Assembly: GCF_001499855.1 (NCBI RefSeq)
Contig: NZ_LQIK01000032.1
Location: 245,791 to 309,790, forward strand
Origin: Mycobacterium sp. GA-0227b
GTDB lineage: Bacteria > Actinomycetota > Actinomycetes > Mycobacteriales > Mycobacteriaceae
Direction: 5' to 3'
Length of the DNA stretch: 64,000 nucleotides
Shown here: positions 21,201-36,200 of the stretch, piece after piece
Numbering within the stretch: position 1 is the stretch's first letter
Layout: every line of letters begins with the position of its first letter
The notes under the pieces: model-generated
Databases searched by the model: none
What the model was told of the DNA's origin: nothing
What the model saw: only the letters and a program-made list of their open reading frames with translations
Position numbers and translations under genes: made by a program

Positions 21201-24200
21201 GGAGTTTCGCACCGATGTGTTCGACGCCGCGAGCGTCGAAGGGTTGATCGAGCGACTCCAGCGGGTGGTCGAGGCGATGACCGCCGATCCGGCGGCGAGG
21301 TTGTCGTCGATCGATGTGCTGGATGAGCTCGAACACGCCCGCCTGGACGGGTGGAGCAACCGGGCGGCGTTGACCCGGCCCCTCCCGGGCGCGGTGTCGG
21401 TTCCGGCGTTGTTCGCCCAGCATGTGAGGCGCACGCCCGAGGCGGTAGCGATCACCTGCGGGGAACGCTCGTGGACCTACCGCGAACTCGATGACGCCGC
21501 GAATCGGTTGGCACACTTGCTGATCGGCCACGGCGTCGGCCCGGGTGAGTGCGTGGCACTGCTGTTGGAGCGATCGGCCGAGGCGATCGTCGCGATGTTG
21601 GCGGTGCTCAAGACCGGGGCGGCGTATATGCCGATCGACGCGGCGGTGCCGGACGCGCGGATGAAATTCATGGTCTCCGATGCCGCGCCGATCGCCGCGA
21701 TCACCACCGCGGCGTTGGCCGCGCGCTTGGACGGCTGCGGTGTGTCGGTGATCGATGTCGGTGATATCGAGGGCCCCGCTGATATCCGACCCAGCGCCGC
21801 CTTGCCGGACCCGTCGCCCGATGACATCGCCTACCTCATTTACACCTCAGGGACCACCGGTGTGCCCAAGGGTGTGGCGATCACCCACCGCAACGTGACC
21901 CAGTTGCTGGAGTCGCTCGATGCCGGCCTGCCGTCTGCGGGGGTGTGGCCGTTGTGTCATTCGTTGGCCTTCGACGTGTCGGTATGGGAGGTCTTCGGGG
22001 CGCTGTTGCGGGGTGGGCGAGTGGTGGTGGTGCCCGAGGAGGTAGCGGGCTCACCCGAGGACTTCCACGCCTTGCTGGTGACTGAGAACGTCGATGTGTT
22101 GACTCAGACTCCTTCTGCGGTAAGGCTTTTGCCACGCGAGGGGCTGGAGTCGGCGGCGGTCGTGGTGGTCGGTGAGGCCTGCTCGGCCGAGGTGGTCGAG
22201 CGCTGGGCGCCGGGTCGGGTGATGATCAACGCCTACGGCCCGACCGAGACCACGATGTGTGTCGCGATCAGTGCGCCACTGAGCCCGGGGTCGGGGGTGC
22301 CGATCGGTGCGCCGGTGCCCGGCGCGGCGTTGTTTGTGCTCGACGAGTGGTTGCGTCCGGTGCCCGCCGGGGTGGTCGGTGAGTTGTATGTGGCCGGCGC
22401 CGGAGTGGGCGCGGGGTATGTGGGCCGGGCCGGGTTGACCGGGACGAGGTTTGTGGCCTGTCCGTTCGGCGCGCCCGGGGCGCGGATGTACCGCACCGGC
22501 GATCTGGTGTGTTGGCGCCCTGACGGGCAGCTGGACTATCTGGGTCGCGCCGATGAGCAGGTCAAGATCCGCGGCTATCGCATCGAGCTCGGTGAGATCC
22601 AGGCCGCGCTGGCCGCCCTCGACGGGGTGGGCCAAGCGGCGGTGATCGCGCGCGAGGACCGCCCTGGCGACAAGCGGCTGGTCGGCTATGTCACCGGATC
22701 CGCCGATCCGGCCCGGCTGCGTGCCACGCTGGCCGAGCGGTTGCCCGGATACATGGTGCCGACGGCGATCGTGGTCCTCGAGGCGCTGCCGCTGACATCC
22801 AACGGCAAGCTCGACACCCGCGCCCTGCCCGCCCCCGACTATCGCGACGGCGATCGGTACCGCGCCCCGGCCGACGCGGTCGAGGAGATCCTGGCCGGCA
22901 TCTACGCCCAGGTGCTGGGGCTGGACCGAGTCGGGGTCGATGACTCGTTCTTCGACCTGGGTGGGGACAGCATCCTGTCGATGCAGGTGGTGTCCCGGGC
23001 CCGGGCGGCCGGGCTGGCGTGTCGCCCGCGCGATGTCTTCGTCGAGCAGACCGTGGCCCGGCTGGCCCGGGTCGCCGGGGTGACCGGCGGTGCGAACGAC
23101 CCCATCGACGAGGGCGTCGGGCCCGTCGTCGCGACTCCGATCATCCGTTGGCTGGCCGGCGTGCAGGGTCCCGTCGACGAGTTCAACCAGACCATGGTCG
23201 TCCAAGCCCCCGCGGGAGTGACCGAGGCAGACGTGGTGGCGATGTTGCAGGTCTTGCTGGATCGGCACGCCATGCTGCGGCTGCGTGTCGACTCCGCGGA
23301 CGCCGGGCCGTGGTCACTACACGTGCCCGAGCCGGGGTCGGTCGACGCGCATGGATGCCTGCGCTCGGTGGACGCGCTGTCCGACGAGGCGCTGCTGGAG
23401 GCTCGGAAGCGGCTGAACCCGGCCGCCGGGCTGATGCTCAGCGCGCTATGGGTTTCCGCCACAGGTCAGCTCGTCGTGATCATTCACCACCTGGCCGTCG
23501 ACGGGGTGTCGTGGCGAATCCTGTTGGATGACCTCAACATCGCCTGGGCCCAGCATCGAGCAGGGCAGCAGGCAGTGCTGCCGCCGGCGGGGACGTCGTT
23601 CCAACGGTGGGCGGAGGTGCTGGCTGAGCACGCCCGCCACCCGGACGTGGTCGAACAGGCGAACGTATGGCGGCAGGTGGCGGCGACCCCCGCCGTACTG
23701 CCGGCGGTGCAGCCCGCAGTGGACACCTTCGCCACGGCCAAGCGCCTCTCGGTCTCGGTGGACGCCGAGACGACGCGCATGCTGCTCGATGAGGTCCCCG
23801 CGGCGTTTCACGCTGGGACACAAGACATTCTGTTGATCGCACTCGGGTTGGCGGTGGCTGAGTCGTTCGGCACTGGCAGCGCGCCGATCGGCATCGATGT
23901 GGAGAGCCACGGCCGCTCCGAGGATCTGGGAGAAATCGCCTCCGACGTTGACCTGTCGCGCACGGTGGGGTGGTTCACCGCCAAGTACCCGGTGTCCTTG
24001 AAACTCGGGGGGCCCACCGGCGGGCTGTCGTGGGCACAGGTGGTGGTCGGCGACGCGGCGCTGAGCGCGGTCATCAAGGACGCCAAGGAACAGCTTCGCG
24101 CACTGCCCGACGCCCTGACCTATGGTCTGCTGCGCTACCTGAACCCCGAGGCGGATCTGGCGGTGGCGGACCCGCCGATCGGCTTCAACTATCTGGGCCG

Positions 24201-27200
24201 CATGGGTGCAGCGGCGCCCGGCGGGTCTGCTGATGTGTGGCGGATCTCCCCGGAGGGTCCGTCGTTGACCGCCGCCTGTGCCGCAGTGCCGATGCCACTG
24301 GCGCACACCGTGGAGCTCAACGCCGTCGCAGTCGACACGGACACCGGCCCGCACCTGCGCGCCGACTGGACGTGGGCCCACTCGGCGCTCGATCATGCGC
24401 AGATCAGCCGGCTGAGCCAATTGTGGGTCGAGGCCCTGATCGGCATGTGCGCGCACGTGCGCAGTGGCGGAGGCGGATTGACCCCGTCGGACATCGCGCC
24501 TGCCCGGTTGAGCCAGCAGCAGATCGACGAACTGCAGCACCGACTCGCAGTCGCCGATGTACTGCCGCTGAGCCCGGTGCAGCAGGGACTGCTGTTCCAC
24601 GCGACCACCGCGCTGGTCAGCGACGATCTGTACACGGGGCAGCTGGATATCACGCTGACCGGTCCGCTCGACCCCGACCGGCTGCGCGACGCGGTGCACA
24701 CGGTGATCACCCGGCATCCGAATCTTGTGGCCCGCTTCTGCCAAGAGTTCGACGAACCGGTACAGATCATCCCGGCTGCCCCCGAAGTCGAGTGGCGCTA
24801 TGTGGATCTCGACGGCGCAGTGGATCTCGACGGCGCAGCCCCCGAGGAGGAAATCGAGCGGCTCTGTGCCGCCGAACGCGCCGCAGTCTGCGACCTGGTC
24901 CATGCGCCGCCATTTCGGGTGGCGTTGATCCGCACCGAAGCAGATCAGCACCGGTTGATACTGACCAATCACCACATCGTGCTCGACGGCTGGTCGCTGC
25001 CGATCCTGCTGCAGGAAATCTTCGCCGGCTATCACGGGATGCGGCTACCGACGCCCGCGCCGTATCGCAGGTTCATCACCTGGCTGGCCGAGCGAGACCT
25101 CGATGCCGCCCACACGGCCTGGCGGAACATGCTCGCCGGCTTCGACACCCCGGTCCTGGTCAGTCCTCAGGATCAATTAGCGGTGGGGCGGCGAGGCACC
25201 GAATCGTTTTCGGTGTCGGCCCAGACCACACGAGCGCTCGGCGAGCTGGCGCGCTCGCACCACACCACGGTCAACATCGTGTTGCAGGCCGCGTTCGCGC
25301 GGCTGTTGTGTGGGCTGACAGGTCAGCATGACGTCGCCTTCGGCACCGTGGTCTCGGGAAGGCCGGCCGACGTGGCCGACGCGGAATCGATGGTGGGCCT
25401 GCTGATCAACACGGTGCCGGTGCGGGCGACCTTCACGGCGGCCACCACCACCGCAGACCTGCTGGGTCAACTGCAGCGCGCCCACAATGACACGCTCGAG
25501 CACCAGCACCTGGCGCTCAACGACATTCACCGCATCACCGGTCAGGACAAGCTGTTCGACACGCTTTTCGTGTACGAGAACTACCCGATCGACGCCGCCA
25601 CCGCGTTGGGCGACCACCAATTGGCGGTCACCGATGTCTCCTTCCACGAATCGACCCACTACCCGCTGGCGGTACAAGCCGTGCCGGGACCGGAGCTCGG
25701 CTTCCGCATCGAATACGACGCCGGTGTCTTCGACGCGGCCGGCATCGCAGCCCTCGGGGAGCGGTTGGAGACGGTGTTGGTGGCGATGACCGCCGACCCG
25801 GCGCGACGGCTCTCGCAGGTAGATGTGCTCGAAGAGGCCGAGCTCGCTCGCCTCGATGAGTGGGGCAATCGAGCGGTATTGACGCAGCCGGTGACCGGTA
25901 CGTCGGTTCCGGCGTTGTTCGCCGCACAGGCGGCCCGCACCCCGGATGCGGTTGCGCTGGTGTGCGGGGAGCATTCGTGGACCTACCGCGAGGTCGATGA
26001 GGCGGCGAATCGGTTGGCGCACTTGCTGGTCCACCGCGGGGCCGGCCCGGGCGAGCGGGTCGCGGTGCTGTTCAACCGTTCCGCGGAGGCGATCGTCGCG
26101 ATCCTGGCGGTGATGAAGGCGGGGGCGGCGTACCTGCCCATCGACCCGGCGGTGCCTGCGGCGCGGATCGAGTTCATGCTCACCGACGCCGCGCCGATCG
26201 CCGCGGTCACCTCTGCCGATCTGGCGACGCGGTTCGACGGGTTCGACGTGACCGTGATTGACGTCGACGATCCCGCCATCGCCGCCCAACCGGGCACGGC
26301 GTTGCCGGGCCCGGCACCCGATGACCTCGCCCACATCATCTACACCTCGGGCACCACGGGAACGCCGAAGGGCGTGGCGGTCACTCAACGCAATGTGACT
26401 CAGCTGTTCGACTCGCTGCAGATCGGTGTGAAACTCTCAGCCGAGCAGGTGTGGACCCAATTCCATTCGTATGCCTTCGATTTCTCGGTGTGGGAGATCT
26501 GGGGCGCGCTGCTCCATGGCGGGCGGCTGGTGGTGGTGCCCGAGTCGGTGGCACGTTCACCGCAACGGTTCCACCGGCTGCTGGTGCGCGAACAAGTCAC
26601 GGTGTTGACGCAGACCCCGTCGGCGGCCGGAGTGCTGCCGGTGGAGGGCTTGGATGCGGCGGCGTTGGTGATCGGCGCGGAGCCCTGTCCGCCCGAGTTG
26701 GTGGATCGGTGGGCCCCCGGCCGGGTCATGGTCAACGTTTACGGGCCGACCGAGACCACGATGTGGTTGTGTGCCAGCGCTCCACTGGGCGCGGGATCGG
26801 GATCCCCGCCGATCGGCTCACCGACGGCGTGGGCGTCGTTCTTTGTGCTCGACGGGTGGTTGCGCCCGGTTCCTGCGGGTGTGGTCGGCGAGCTGTATCT
26901 GGCCGGTCGCGGGGTGGGCGTTGGTTACTGGCGCCGGTCGGGGTTGACGGCGTCGCGGTTTATGGCGTGTCCGTTTGGGGTGGCGGGGGCGCGGATGTAT
27001 CGCACTGGGGATTTGGTGCGGTGGCGTGGTGATGGGCAGTTGGATTATTTGGGTCGCGCGGATGAGCAGGTCAAGATCCGTGGGTATCGCATTGAGTTGG
27101 GTGAGATCCGTTCGGCGTTGGCGGCGCTCGATGGTGTTGAGTCCGCGGTGGTGATCGCGCGTGAGGATCAGCCCGGTGTGAAGCGGTTGGTCGGTTATGT

Positions 27201-30200
27201 GACCGGTGCGGTGGATGCGGGTAAGGCGCGTGCGGCGTTGGCTGATCGGCTGCCTGGTTATATGGTGCCCGCGGCGGTGGTGGCCTTGGATGCGTTGCCG
27301 GTCACGGTCAACGGCAAACTCGACACGCGTGCGCTGCCGGCCCCGGATTACCGTGTGGTGGACCGCTACCGCGCTCCGGCCGATGCGGTCGAAGAAATCC
27401 TGGCCGGTATCTACGCCCAGGTCCTTGGCCTGGACCGCGTCGGGGTCGACGACTCCTTCTTCGACCTGGGTGGGGATTCGATTTCGGCGATGCGGTTGGT
27501 CGCGGCGGTCAATGCCGGTTTGGGTGTTGATCTTGCGGTGCGGGCGGTGTTCGAGGCGCCTACGGTTGCGCAGTTGGCGCCGCGGGTGGGTGAGGGCGGC
27601 GGTGGGTTGGAGCCGTTGGTGGTCGCGCAGCGGCCGGCGGTGGTGCCGTTGTCGTTTGCTCAGAACCGGTTGTGGTTCATCGATCAGTTGCAGGGTCCGT
27701 CACCGGTTTACAACATGCCGAGCGCGCTTCGGATCAGCGGTGCGTTGGATGTGGAGGCGTTGGGTGCGGCGTTGGGCGATGTGGTCGGTCGTCATGAGAG
27801 CCTGCGCACGTTGTTCACCGCGGTTGAGGGGGTTCCGCGGCAGGTGGTGGTTGCTGCTGAGAGTGCCTGTCTTGATTGGGATGTCGTTGATGCGGTGGGC
27901 TGGTCGGTGGGGCGGTTGGGTGAGGCTGTTGGTGCGGCGGCGGGGCACACGTTCGATCTGAGTACTGAGATTCCGATGCGGGCAAGGCTTTTCCGTGTTG
28001 GTGTCGATGAGCATGTGTTGGTGGTGGTGGTGCATCACATCGCCGCCGATGGTTGGTCGATCGCGCCGTTGGTGGCCGATCTGGGGGTGGCCTATGCCGC
28101 CCGGTGCGCGGGGCGCGCGCCGGGGTGGGCGCCGTTGCCGGTGCAGTATGTCGATTACACGTTGTGGCAGCGCGCGCAGTTGGGTGATCTGGAGGACGGT
28201 CAGAGTCGTATCGCCGCGCAGTTGGCGTATTGGCAGGATGTGTTGGCCGGGATGCCCGAGCGTGTGCAGCTTCCCACTGATCGGCCGTATCCGTTGGTGG
28301 CTGATCAGCGTGGGGCCGTGGTGGCGGTGGACTGGCCTGCGCAGGTGCAGCAGCGGGTGCGCGAGGTTGCTGGGCGCTACAACGCGACCAGTTTCATGGT
28401 GGTGCAGGCGGCGTTGGGGGTGCTGCTGTCGCAGTTGAGCGCCAGTTCTGATGTGGCGGTGGGGTTCCCGATCGCTGGGCGGCGTGATCCGGCGCTCGAT
28501 GAGTTGGTCGGGTTTTTCGTCAACACGTTGGTGTTGCGACTGGATTTGGCCGGCGATCCCACGGTGGCCGAGGTGTTGGCTCAGGTGCGGGCGCGCAGCC
28601 TGGCCGCTTATGAGCATCAGGATGTGCCGTTCGAGGTGTTGGTGGAGCGGCTCAACCCGGCTCGTAGTTTGGCGCATCATCCGTTGGTGCAGGTGGCGTT
28701 GGCGTGGCAGAACTTCGCCGGTGATCCTGCGGCGGGGTTGGCGTTGGGTGATGTCGAGGTCAGCGCGGTGCCGGTGGATACCCACACCGCCCGCATGGAT
28801 GTGAGTTTCTCGCTGGCTGAACGGTTCAGCGAGGCCGGGGATTTCGCCGGGATCGGTGGGGCGGTGGAGTTCCGCACCGATGTGTTTGATGCCGCCAGCA
28901 TCGAGGTGTTGATCGAGCGGTTGCAGACGGTGGTGGTGGCGATGACCGCCGATCCGGGTCGGCGGCTGTCCTCGATCGACGTGCTGGGTGCCGGTGAGCG
29001 TGCCCGCCTCGATGAGATGGGTAATCGGGCGGTATTGAACGAATCTGTGCCCAGCGCTGCTTCGGTGTCGGTTCCGGAGTTGTTGGCCGCGCAGGTCGCG
29101 CGCACTCCGGATGCGGTGGCGGTCAGCGCAGCCGCGGTGGCGCTGACCTATCGCGAACTCGATGAGGCCGCCAACCGGTTGGCGCACGTGTTGGCCGGAC
29201 ACGGGGCAGGTCCAGGACAGTGCGTGGCGCTGTTGTTGGAGCGTTCGGCCGAGGCGATCGTGGCGATGTTGGCGGTGCTCAAGACCGGGGCGGCGTATCT
29301 GGCGATCGATCCGGCGGTGCCGGCGGCGCGGGTGGAGTTCATGCTCGCCGATGCCGCGCCGGTCGTCGCGGTCGCCACGACCGCTCTGGCCGACCGGCTC
29401 GAGGGCTATCGCCTGCCGGTCATCGATATCGACGATCCCGCGATCGCCGCCCAGCCGGGCACCGCGTTGCCGGGCCCGGCGCCAGACGATATCGCCTATC
29501 TCATCTACACCTCGGGCACCACCGGGGTGCCCAAGGGGGTGGCGGTCACTCACCGCAATCTGGGGCACTTGGCGCAGTCGACACCGCCGCACTTGCCGGC
29601 CAAACAGGTGTGGACCCAATGCCATTCGTATGCCTTCGATTTCTCGGTGTGGGAGATCTGGGCCGCGCTGTTGGGTGGGGGACGGCTGGTGGTGGTGCCC
29701 GAGTCGGTGACCACCTCGCCGCAGGATTTGCATGCCCTGCTGGTACGCGAACGGGTCAACGTGTTGACCCAGACTCCCTCGGCGGTGGCGGCGTTGTCCC
29801 CGCAGGGGTTGGAGTCGGTGGCGTTGCTGCTCGGCGGTGAAGCCTGCCCCGCTGATGTGGTGGACCGGTGGGCCCCCGGCCGGGTGATGATCAACGCCTA
29901 CGGCCCCACCGAGATCACGGTGTACGCCTCGATGAGCGCGCCGCTGACTCCGGGATCAGGGCCAGCGCCGATCGGTGCGCCGGTATCGACCGCGGCGCTG
30001 TTCGTCCTCGACGAATGGTTGCGCCCGGTGCCCGCCGGGGTCATCGGTGAGCTCTACGTCGCCGGCGCCGGTGTGGCATGCGGATATCTGGGCCGGTCGG
30101 GGTTGACGGCGTCGCGGTTTATGGCGTGTCCGTTTGGGGTGGCGGGGGCGCGGATGTATCGCACTGGGGATTTGGTGCGGTGGCGTGGTGATGGGCAGTT

Positions 30201-33200
30201 GGATTATTTGGGTCGCGCGGATGAGCAGGTCAAGATCCGTGGGTATCGCATTGAGTTGGGTGAGATCCGTTCGGCGTTGGCGGCGCTCGATGGTGTTGAG
30301 TCCGCGGTGGTGATCGCGCGTGAGGATCAGCCCGGTGTGAAGCGGTTGGTCGGTTATGTGACCGGTGCGGTGGATGCGGGTAAGGCGCGTGCGGCGTTGG
30401 CTGATCGGCTGCCTGGTTATATGGTGCCCGCGGCGGTGGTGGCCTTGGATGCGTTGCCGGTCACGGTCAACGGCAAACTCGACACGCGTGCGCTGCCGGC
30501 CCCGGATTACCGTGTGGTGGACCGCTACCGCGCTCCGGCCGATGCGGTCGAAGAAATCCTGGCCGGTATCTACGCCCAGGTCCTTGGCCTGGACCGCGTC
30601 GGGGTCGACGACTCCTTCTTCGACCTGGGTGGCGACAGCATTCTGTCCATGCAGGTGGTGTCCCGGGCCCGGGCATCGGGTGTGCTGTGTCGGCCCCGCG
30701 ACATTTTCGTCGAGCAGACCGTCGCCCGGCTGGCTCGAGTGGTCGGGGTGGCCGGCGATGACGTCGACTCGACTGACGAGGGCACCGGATCCGTCACGGC
30801 GACCCCGATCATTCGCTGGTTGCATGACGTCCAGAGCACAGGCGGCCCGGTCGACCAGTTCAACCAGACGGTGGTGGTCCAAGCCCCGGCGGGGGTCACC
30901 GAGGCCGACGTCGAAATCGTCTTGCAGGCACTGCTCGATCGGCATGCCATGTTGCGGCTGCGTGCCACCGACGATGGCGCCGGGGGATGGTCACTCCTGG
31001 TACCGGAGAAGGGGTCGGTGCATCCGCGCCTGGAGTCGGTGGACGTGTTGTCCGATGAGGCGTTGGCGGCGGCCCGGTCCCGGCTGGACCCGGCCACCGG
31101 AGCGATGGTCAGCCCGTTGTGGGTCCCCTCGACCGGCCAGTTGGTGTTGATCATTCATCACTTGGCCGTCGACGCGGTGTCCTGGCGGATCCTGCTCGAA
31201 GATCTCAACATCGCCTGGTCCCAACACCGCCATGGCCAACCCGTCGCGTTGCCCGCAACCGGAACCTCATTCGCCCGGTGGGCGTCGCTGCTCAGCGAAC
31301 AAGCTCTCAGCCCGGCAGTGGTTGACGAGGCCGACAGCTGGCGACGAGTCCTGGCGACCCCGGCCGCGCTGCCCGCGGTACAACCCGAAGTGGACACCTA
31401 CGAAACCGCTGGGCATCTGACGGCATCACTGGACGTCGAGACGACCCGGGCGCTGCTCGGTGACGTTCCGGCGGCGTTCCGCGCCGGCATCCAGGACATC
31501 CTGCTGATCGCCTTTGGAATGGCCTTGACGCAGTTCCTCGATACCGGCGCCACTCCGGTCGGGATCGATGTCGAAGGCCACGGCCGCATCGAGGACCTGG
31601 GCGACCTCTCCGCACCAATTGACCTGTCCCGCACCGTCGGCTGGTTCACCACCAAGTACCCGGTCGCCCTGAACGTCGGCGGACTGCGCTGGTCCCAGGT
31701 GGTGGCGGGCGAGCCGGCGCTGGGTTCCGTGATCAAGAGCGCAAAGGAAGAACTCCGCGCCCTCCCCGACGGCCTGACCTACGGACTGTTGCGCTACCTC
31801 AACCCGAACGTCGACCTGTCCGGGTCCGACCCCACCGCCGGGTTCAACTACCTCGGCAGGTTGGTCGAGACCGCCAACGCCGCGGACTTCGCCGACATGT
31901 GGCAGGTCAGCCAGGACGGCATGTCGCACACCGCTGCCGCGGGGGCGATACCGATGCCACTGGGGCACACCGTCGAACTCAACGCCAGCACCGTCGACAG
32001 CGACACCGGCCCGCGGCTGCACGCCGCATGGACGTGGGCTCCCTCAGCGCTCGACGACGCCCGGATAAGCCGACTCAACCAGCTGTGGTTCGACGCCCTG
32101 ACCGGCATCTGCGCGCACGTCGCCGCCGGCGGTGGCGGCCTCACACCCTCCGACATCGCGCCCGCCCAACTCACCCAGCGAGAGCTCGATGAGCTGAGCC
32201 GGCAACACCGGATCGCGGACGTCCTGCCCTTGACACCCCTTCAGCAGGGCCTGCTGTTCCACGCCAACGCCACCATCGGTGACGACCACGACGACCTCTA
32301 TGCGATGCAGCTCGACGTCACCGTCACCGGTCCATTGGATCCCGACCGGCTGCGCGAGGCCGTGCACGCTGTGGTCAACCGCCACCCCCACCTGGTGGCC
32401 CGGTTCAGCCAACGATTCGACGAACCGGTGCAGATCATCCCGGCCGACCCCAGCGTTCCCTGGCAATACCTCGAGATGGTCACGGACGATTCCGATGTCG
32501 CGGACCGGATTCAGCAGTTGTGCGCCGCCGAGCGCGCCGCGGTCTGCGACGTGGTCCACGAGCCGGCTTTCCGCGCGACGCTGATCCGCACCGCCGACAA
32601 CGAGCACCGATTCGTGATGACCTATCACCACATCGTGCTCGATGGCTGGTCCCTGCCAATCCTGCTGCAGGAGATCTTCGCCAGCTACTTCGGGCAGCGT
32701 CTCCCGGCCGCCGGGTCCTACCGCAGCTTCGTCACGTGGCTGGCCGATCAAGACGTCGACGCCGCCCACGCCGCCTGGCGCGAAGTCCTGGCCGGTTTCG
32801 ACACCCCCACGCTGGTCGCTCCGAAGACCCGGTCCGGACCGGGACGTCGAGGCACCGAATCGTTCCGGTTGACCGCCGAGACCACGCAGGCCGTCAACGA
32901 GCTGGCCCGCAGCTGTCACACCACCGCCAACACCGTGCTGCAAGCCGCCTGGGCGCAAGTACTCATGTGGCTGACCGGCCACCACGACGTCGCTTTCGGC
33001 GTCGCGGTCTCGGGACGCTCAGCTGAGGTGGCAGGCGCGGAATCGATGGTCGGCTTGCTGATCAACACCGTGCCGGTCCGGGCCACCATCACCCCGGCCA
33101 CCACCGTCGCCGACCTGCTCGGTGACCTGCAACGCCGACACAGCGACACGCTCGACCACCAACACCTTGCGCTCAACGAGATCCACCGCGCCGCGGGCCA

Positions 33201-36200
33201 CGATCAACTCTTCGACACCCTGTTCGTCTACCAGAACTATCCGGTGGAGACCGCGGCGATGGCCATGGCCAACGGGTTGGCCATCACCGAGTTCAACGAT
33301 CGCGAGTTCAACCACTATCCGCTGACCCTGCAAGCCATGCCCGGCGCCGAACTGGTTCTCCGTGTCGAATTCGACACCGACGTGTTCGACGACAACCGCG
33401 TTCGCAAGATCATCGCGCGGTTCGAGCGAGCAGTCGTCAGCGCCACCCAGCGGCTCCTGCCGAAGGATCTGCTCGACGACGATGAGCGCGCAAATCTGGA
33501 TGAGTGGGGCAACCGGGCGGCGCTGACGCGGCCCGCGGCGGCGCCGCTGGCGATCCCGGCATTGTTCGCCGAGCAGGTCGCTCGTTCTCCCGAGGCGGTG
33601 GCGGTCAGTTTCGACGGCCGTCGCATGACGTATCGGGAGCTGGACGAAGCGTCGAATCGCTTGGCGCACTTGCTTATTGGCCGCAGCGTCGGTGCCGGCG
33701 AGCGGGTGGCGTTGCTGTCGCACCGGTCTGTCGAGGCTGTTGTGGCGATTCTGGCCGTGCTCAAGACCGGGGCGGCATACGTGCCGATCGATCCAGCGGT
33801 GCCCGATGCGCGGATAGCGTTTGTGCTCGAGGATGCCGCGCCGGTCGCGGCGATCACCACCGCCGATCTGGCCGATCAGTTGGACGGGCACGGGTTGGTG
33901 GTCATCGACGTCGAAGATCCGGCGGTGGAGGGCCAACCCAGTACTGCGCTGCCGGGGCCGAGTCCTGACGATGTGGCTTATCTGATCTACACCTCGGGCA
34001 CGACGGGAATGCCCAAGGGCGTGGCTATTCCGCATCGGAATGTCACGCGGCTACTCGACGCCATCGATGCGCACCTGCCCTTGTCGCCCGATCAGGTGTG
34101 GACGCAGTGCCACTCGCTGGCCTTCGACGTCTCGGTGTGCGAGCTGTGGGGGGCGCTGCTGCGCGGTGGGCGACTGGAGGTGGTGCCCGAGTCGGTGGTG
34201 CGGTCGCCCGAGGACTTTTACGCCCTGCTGGTCGGCCAGCGCGTCAGTGTGTTGAGTCAGACCCCGTCGGCGTTCTATGCGCTGCAATCCATCGATGCCC
34301 AACAGTGCGGATTGCGTGAAGGGTTGCAGCTCGAGGCGGTGTTGTTCGCTGGTGAGGCGCTGGAACCCACCCGTCTTCGCCCGTGGCTGGACAATCATGC
34401 GGGATCACCGCGGTTGATCAACATGTACGGCATCACCGAGACGACGGTGCACGCCTCGTTCCGCGAGATCGTCGATACCGACGTCGATAGCCCGGCCAGC
34501 CCGATCGGGGTGCCGCTGCCCTCTCTTGCCTTCTTTGTGCTCGACGACTGGCTGCGGCCCGTGGCGCCGGGTGTGGTGGGCGAGTTGTATGTGGCCGGCG
34601 CCGGGCTCGGGTACGGCTATGTGGGCCGGGCGGGCCTGAGCGCCACGCGGTTTGTGGCATGTCCGTTCGGTAGTGCGGGACAGCCAGGAACACAGATGTA
34701 CCGCAGCGGGGACCTGGTGTGTTGGCGCGCCGATGGGCAACTGGATTATGTGGGCCGCGCCGACGAGCAGGTCAAGGTCCGCGGGTACCGCATCGAGCTC
34801 GGCGAGATCCAGGCCGTTCTGGCCGGTTTGGACGGGGTCGAGCAGTCGGTGGTCATCGCCCGCGAGGACCGCCCCGGCGACAAGCGGCTGGTCGGCTACA
34901 TCACCGGCACCGCTGATCCCGCAGTGGCGCGTGCCGCGCTGATCGAGAAGCTGCCCGCTTACATGGTGCCGGCCGCGGTGGTGGCGATCGACGCGGTGCC
35001 GTTGACCGTCAACGGCAAGCTCGACAAACGGGCATTACCGGCACCGGAATACCAAGACGCCGAGCGGTATCGCGCCCCGGCGAACGCAACCGAAGAGATC
35101 CTGACCGGCATCTACGCCCAAGTCCTCGGACTGGATCGCGTCGGCGTCGACGACTCGTTCTTCGAGCTTGGCGGCGATTCCCTGTCCGCGATGCGCCTGG
35201 TCGCGGCGATCAACAAGTCATTGGATATCGGCCTTGCGGTCAGGACCGTGTTCGATGCTCCCGCGGTCGCCCAGTTGGCGCTGCGCATGGGAACAGATGA
35301 GGGCCGGCTGGAGCCGTTGGTGGCCGGCGAGCGGCCGGCGGTGATGCCGCTGTCGTTTGCTCAAAGCCGGTTGTGGTTCATCGACGAATTGCAGGGGCCC
35401 TCACCGGTTTACAACCTGGCGGTGGGACTGCGGCTTCAAGGGCGCATTGATGTCGACGCGCTGGGCGCGGCGTTCGCCGATGTACTCGATCGCCATGAAA
35501 GCCTGCGCACGGTGTTCCCGGCGGCCGACGGGATACCTCAGCAGCTGGTCGTGCCCACAGAGCAGGCCGAATTCGGTTGGGAGACGGTGGATGCGACCGG
35601 CTGGCAGCTACGCCGGTTGGAGGAGGCCGTCGAAGAAACGGCGCGGCACAGTTTCACTCTCGCCGAGGAGATTCCGCTTCGGGCACGCCTTTTCCGCCTC
35701 GCCGACGACGAACACGTGCTGGTGGCGGTGGTGCACCACATCGCTGCTGACGGCTGGTCGATCAGGCCGTTGGTGGCCGATTTGGGAGTGGCCTATGCCA
35801 GTCGGTGTGCGGGGCAAGCCCCAGGGTGGGCGCCGTTGGCGGTGCAGTACGCCGACTACACGCTGTGGCAGCGCGCGCAGCTTGGTGATCTCGAGGACAG
35901 CGACAGCCGTATCGCCAGGCAACTCGCATTCTGGGAGGGCGTGCTGAGCGGGATGCCCGAGCGCTTGATGCTGCCGACCGACCGGCCCTATCCGTTGGTG
36001 GCTGATCAGCGCGGTGCCACGGTGGCGGTGGATTGGCCTTCGGAATTGCACGAGCGGGTGCGGGCAGTGGCTCGCGAGCACGGCGCGACCAGTTTCATGG
36101 TGATGCAGGCCGCGTTGTCGGTGTTGCTTTCGAAGCTCAGCGCGAGTTCTGATGTGGCGGTGGGGTTCCCGATCGCCGGGCGGCGCGATCCCGCACTCGA

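Noticed and set aside
27700..29733. 677-codon minus-strand open frame
   Set aside because: Antisense shadow of module 6 with low-complexity H/R/Q composition and no domain.
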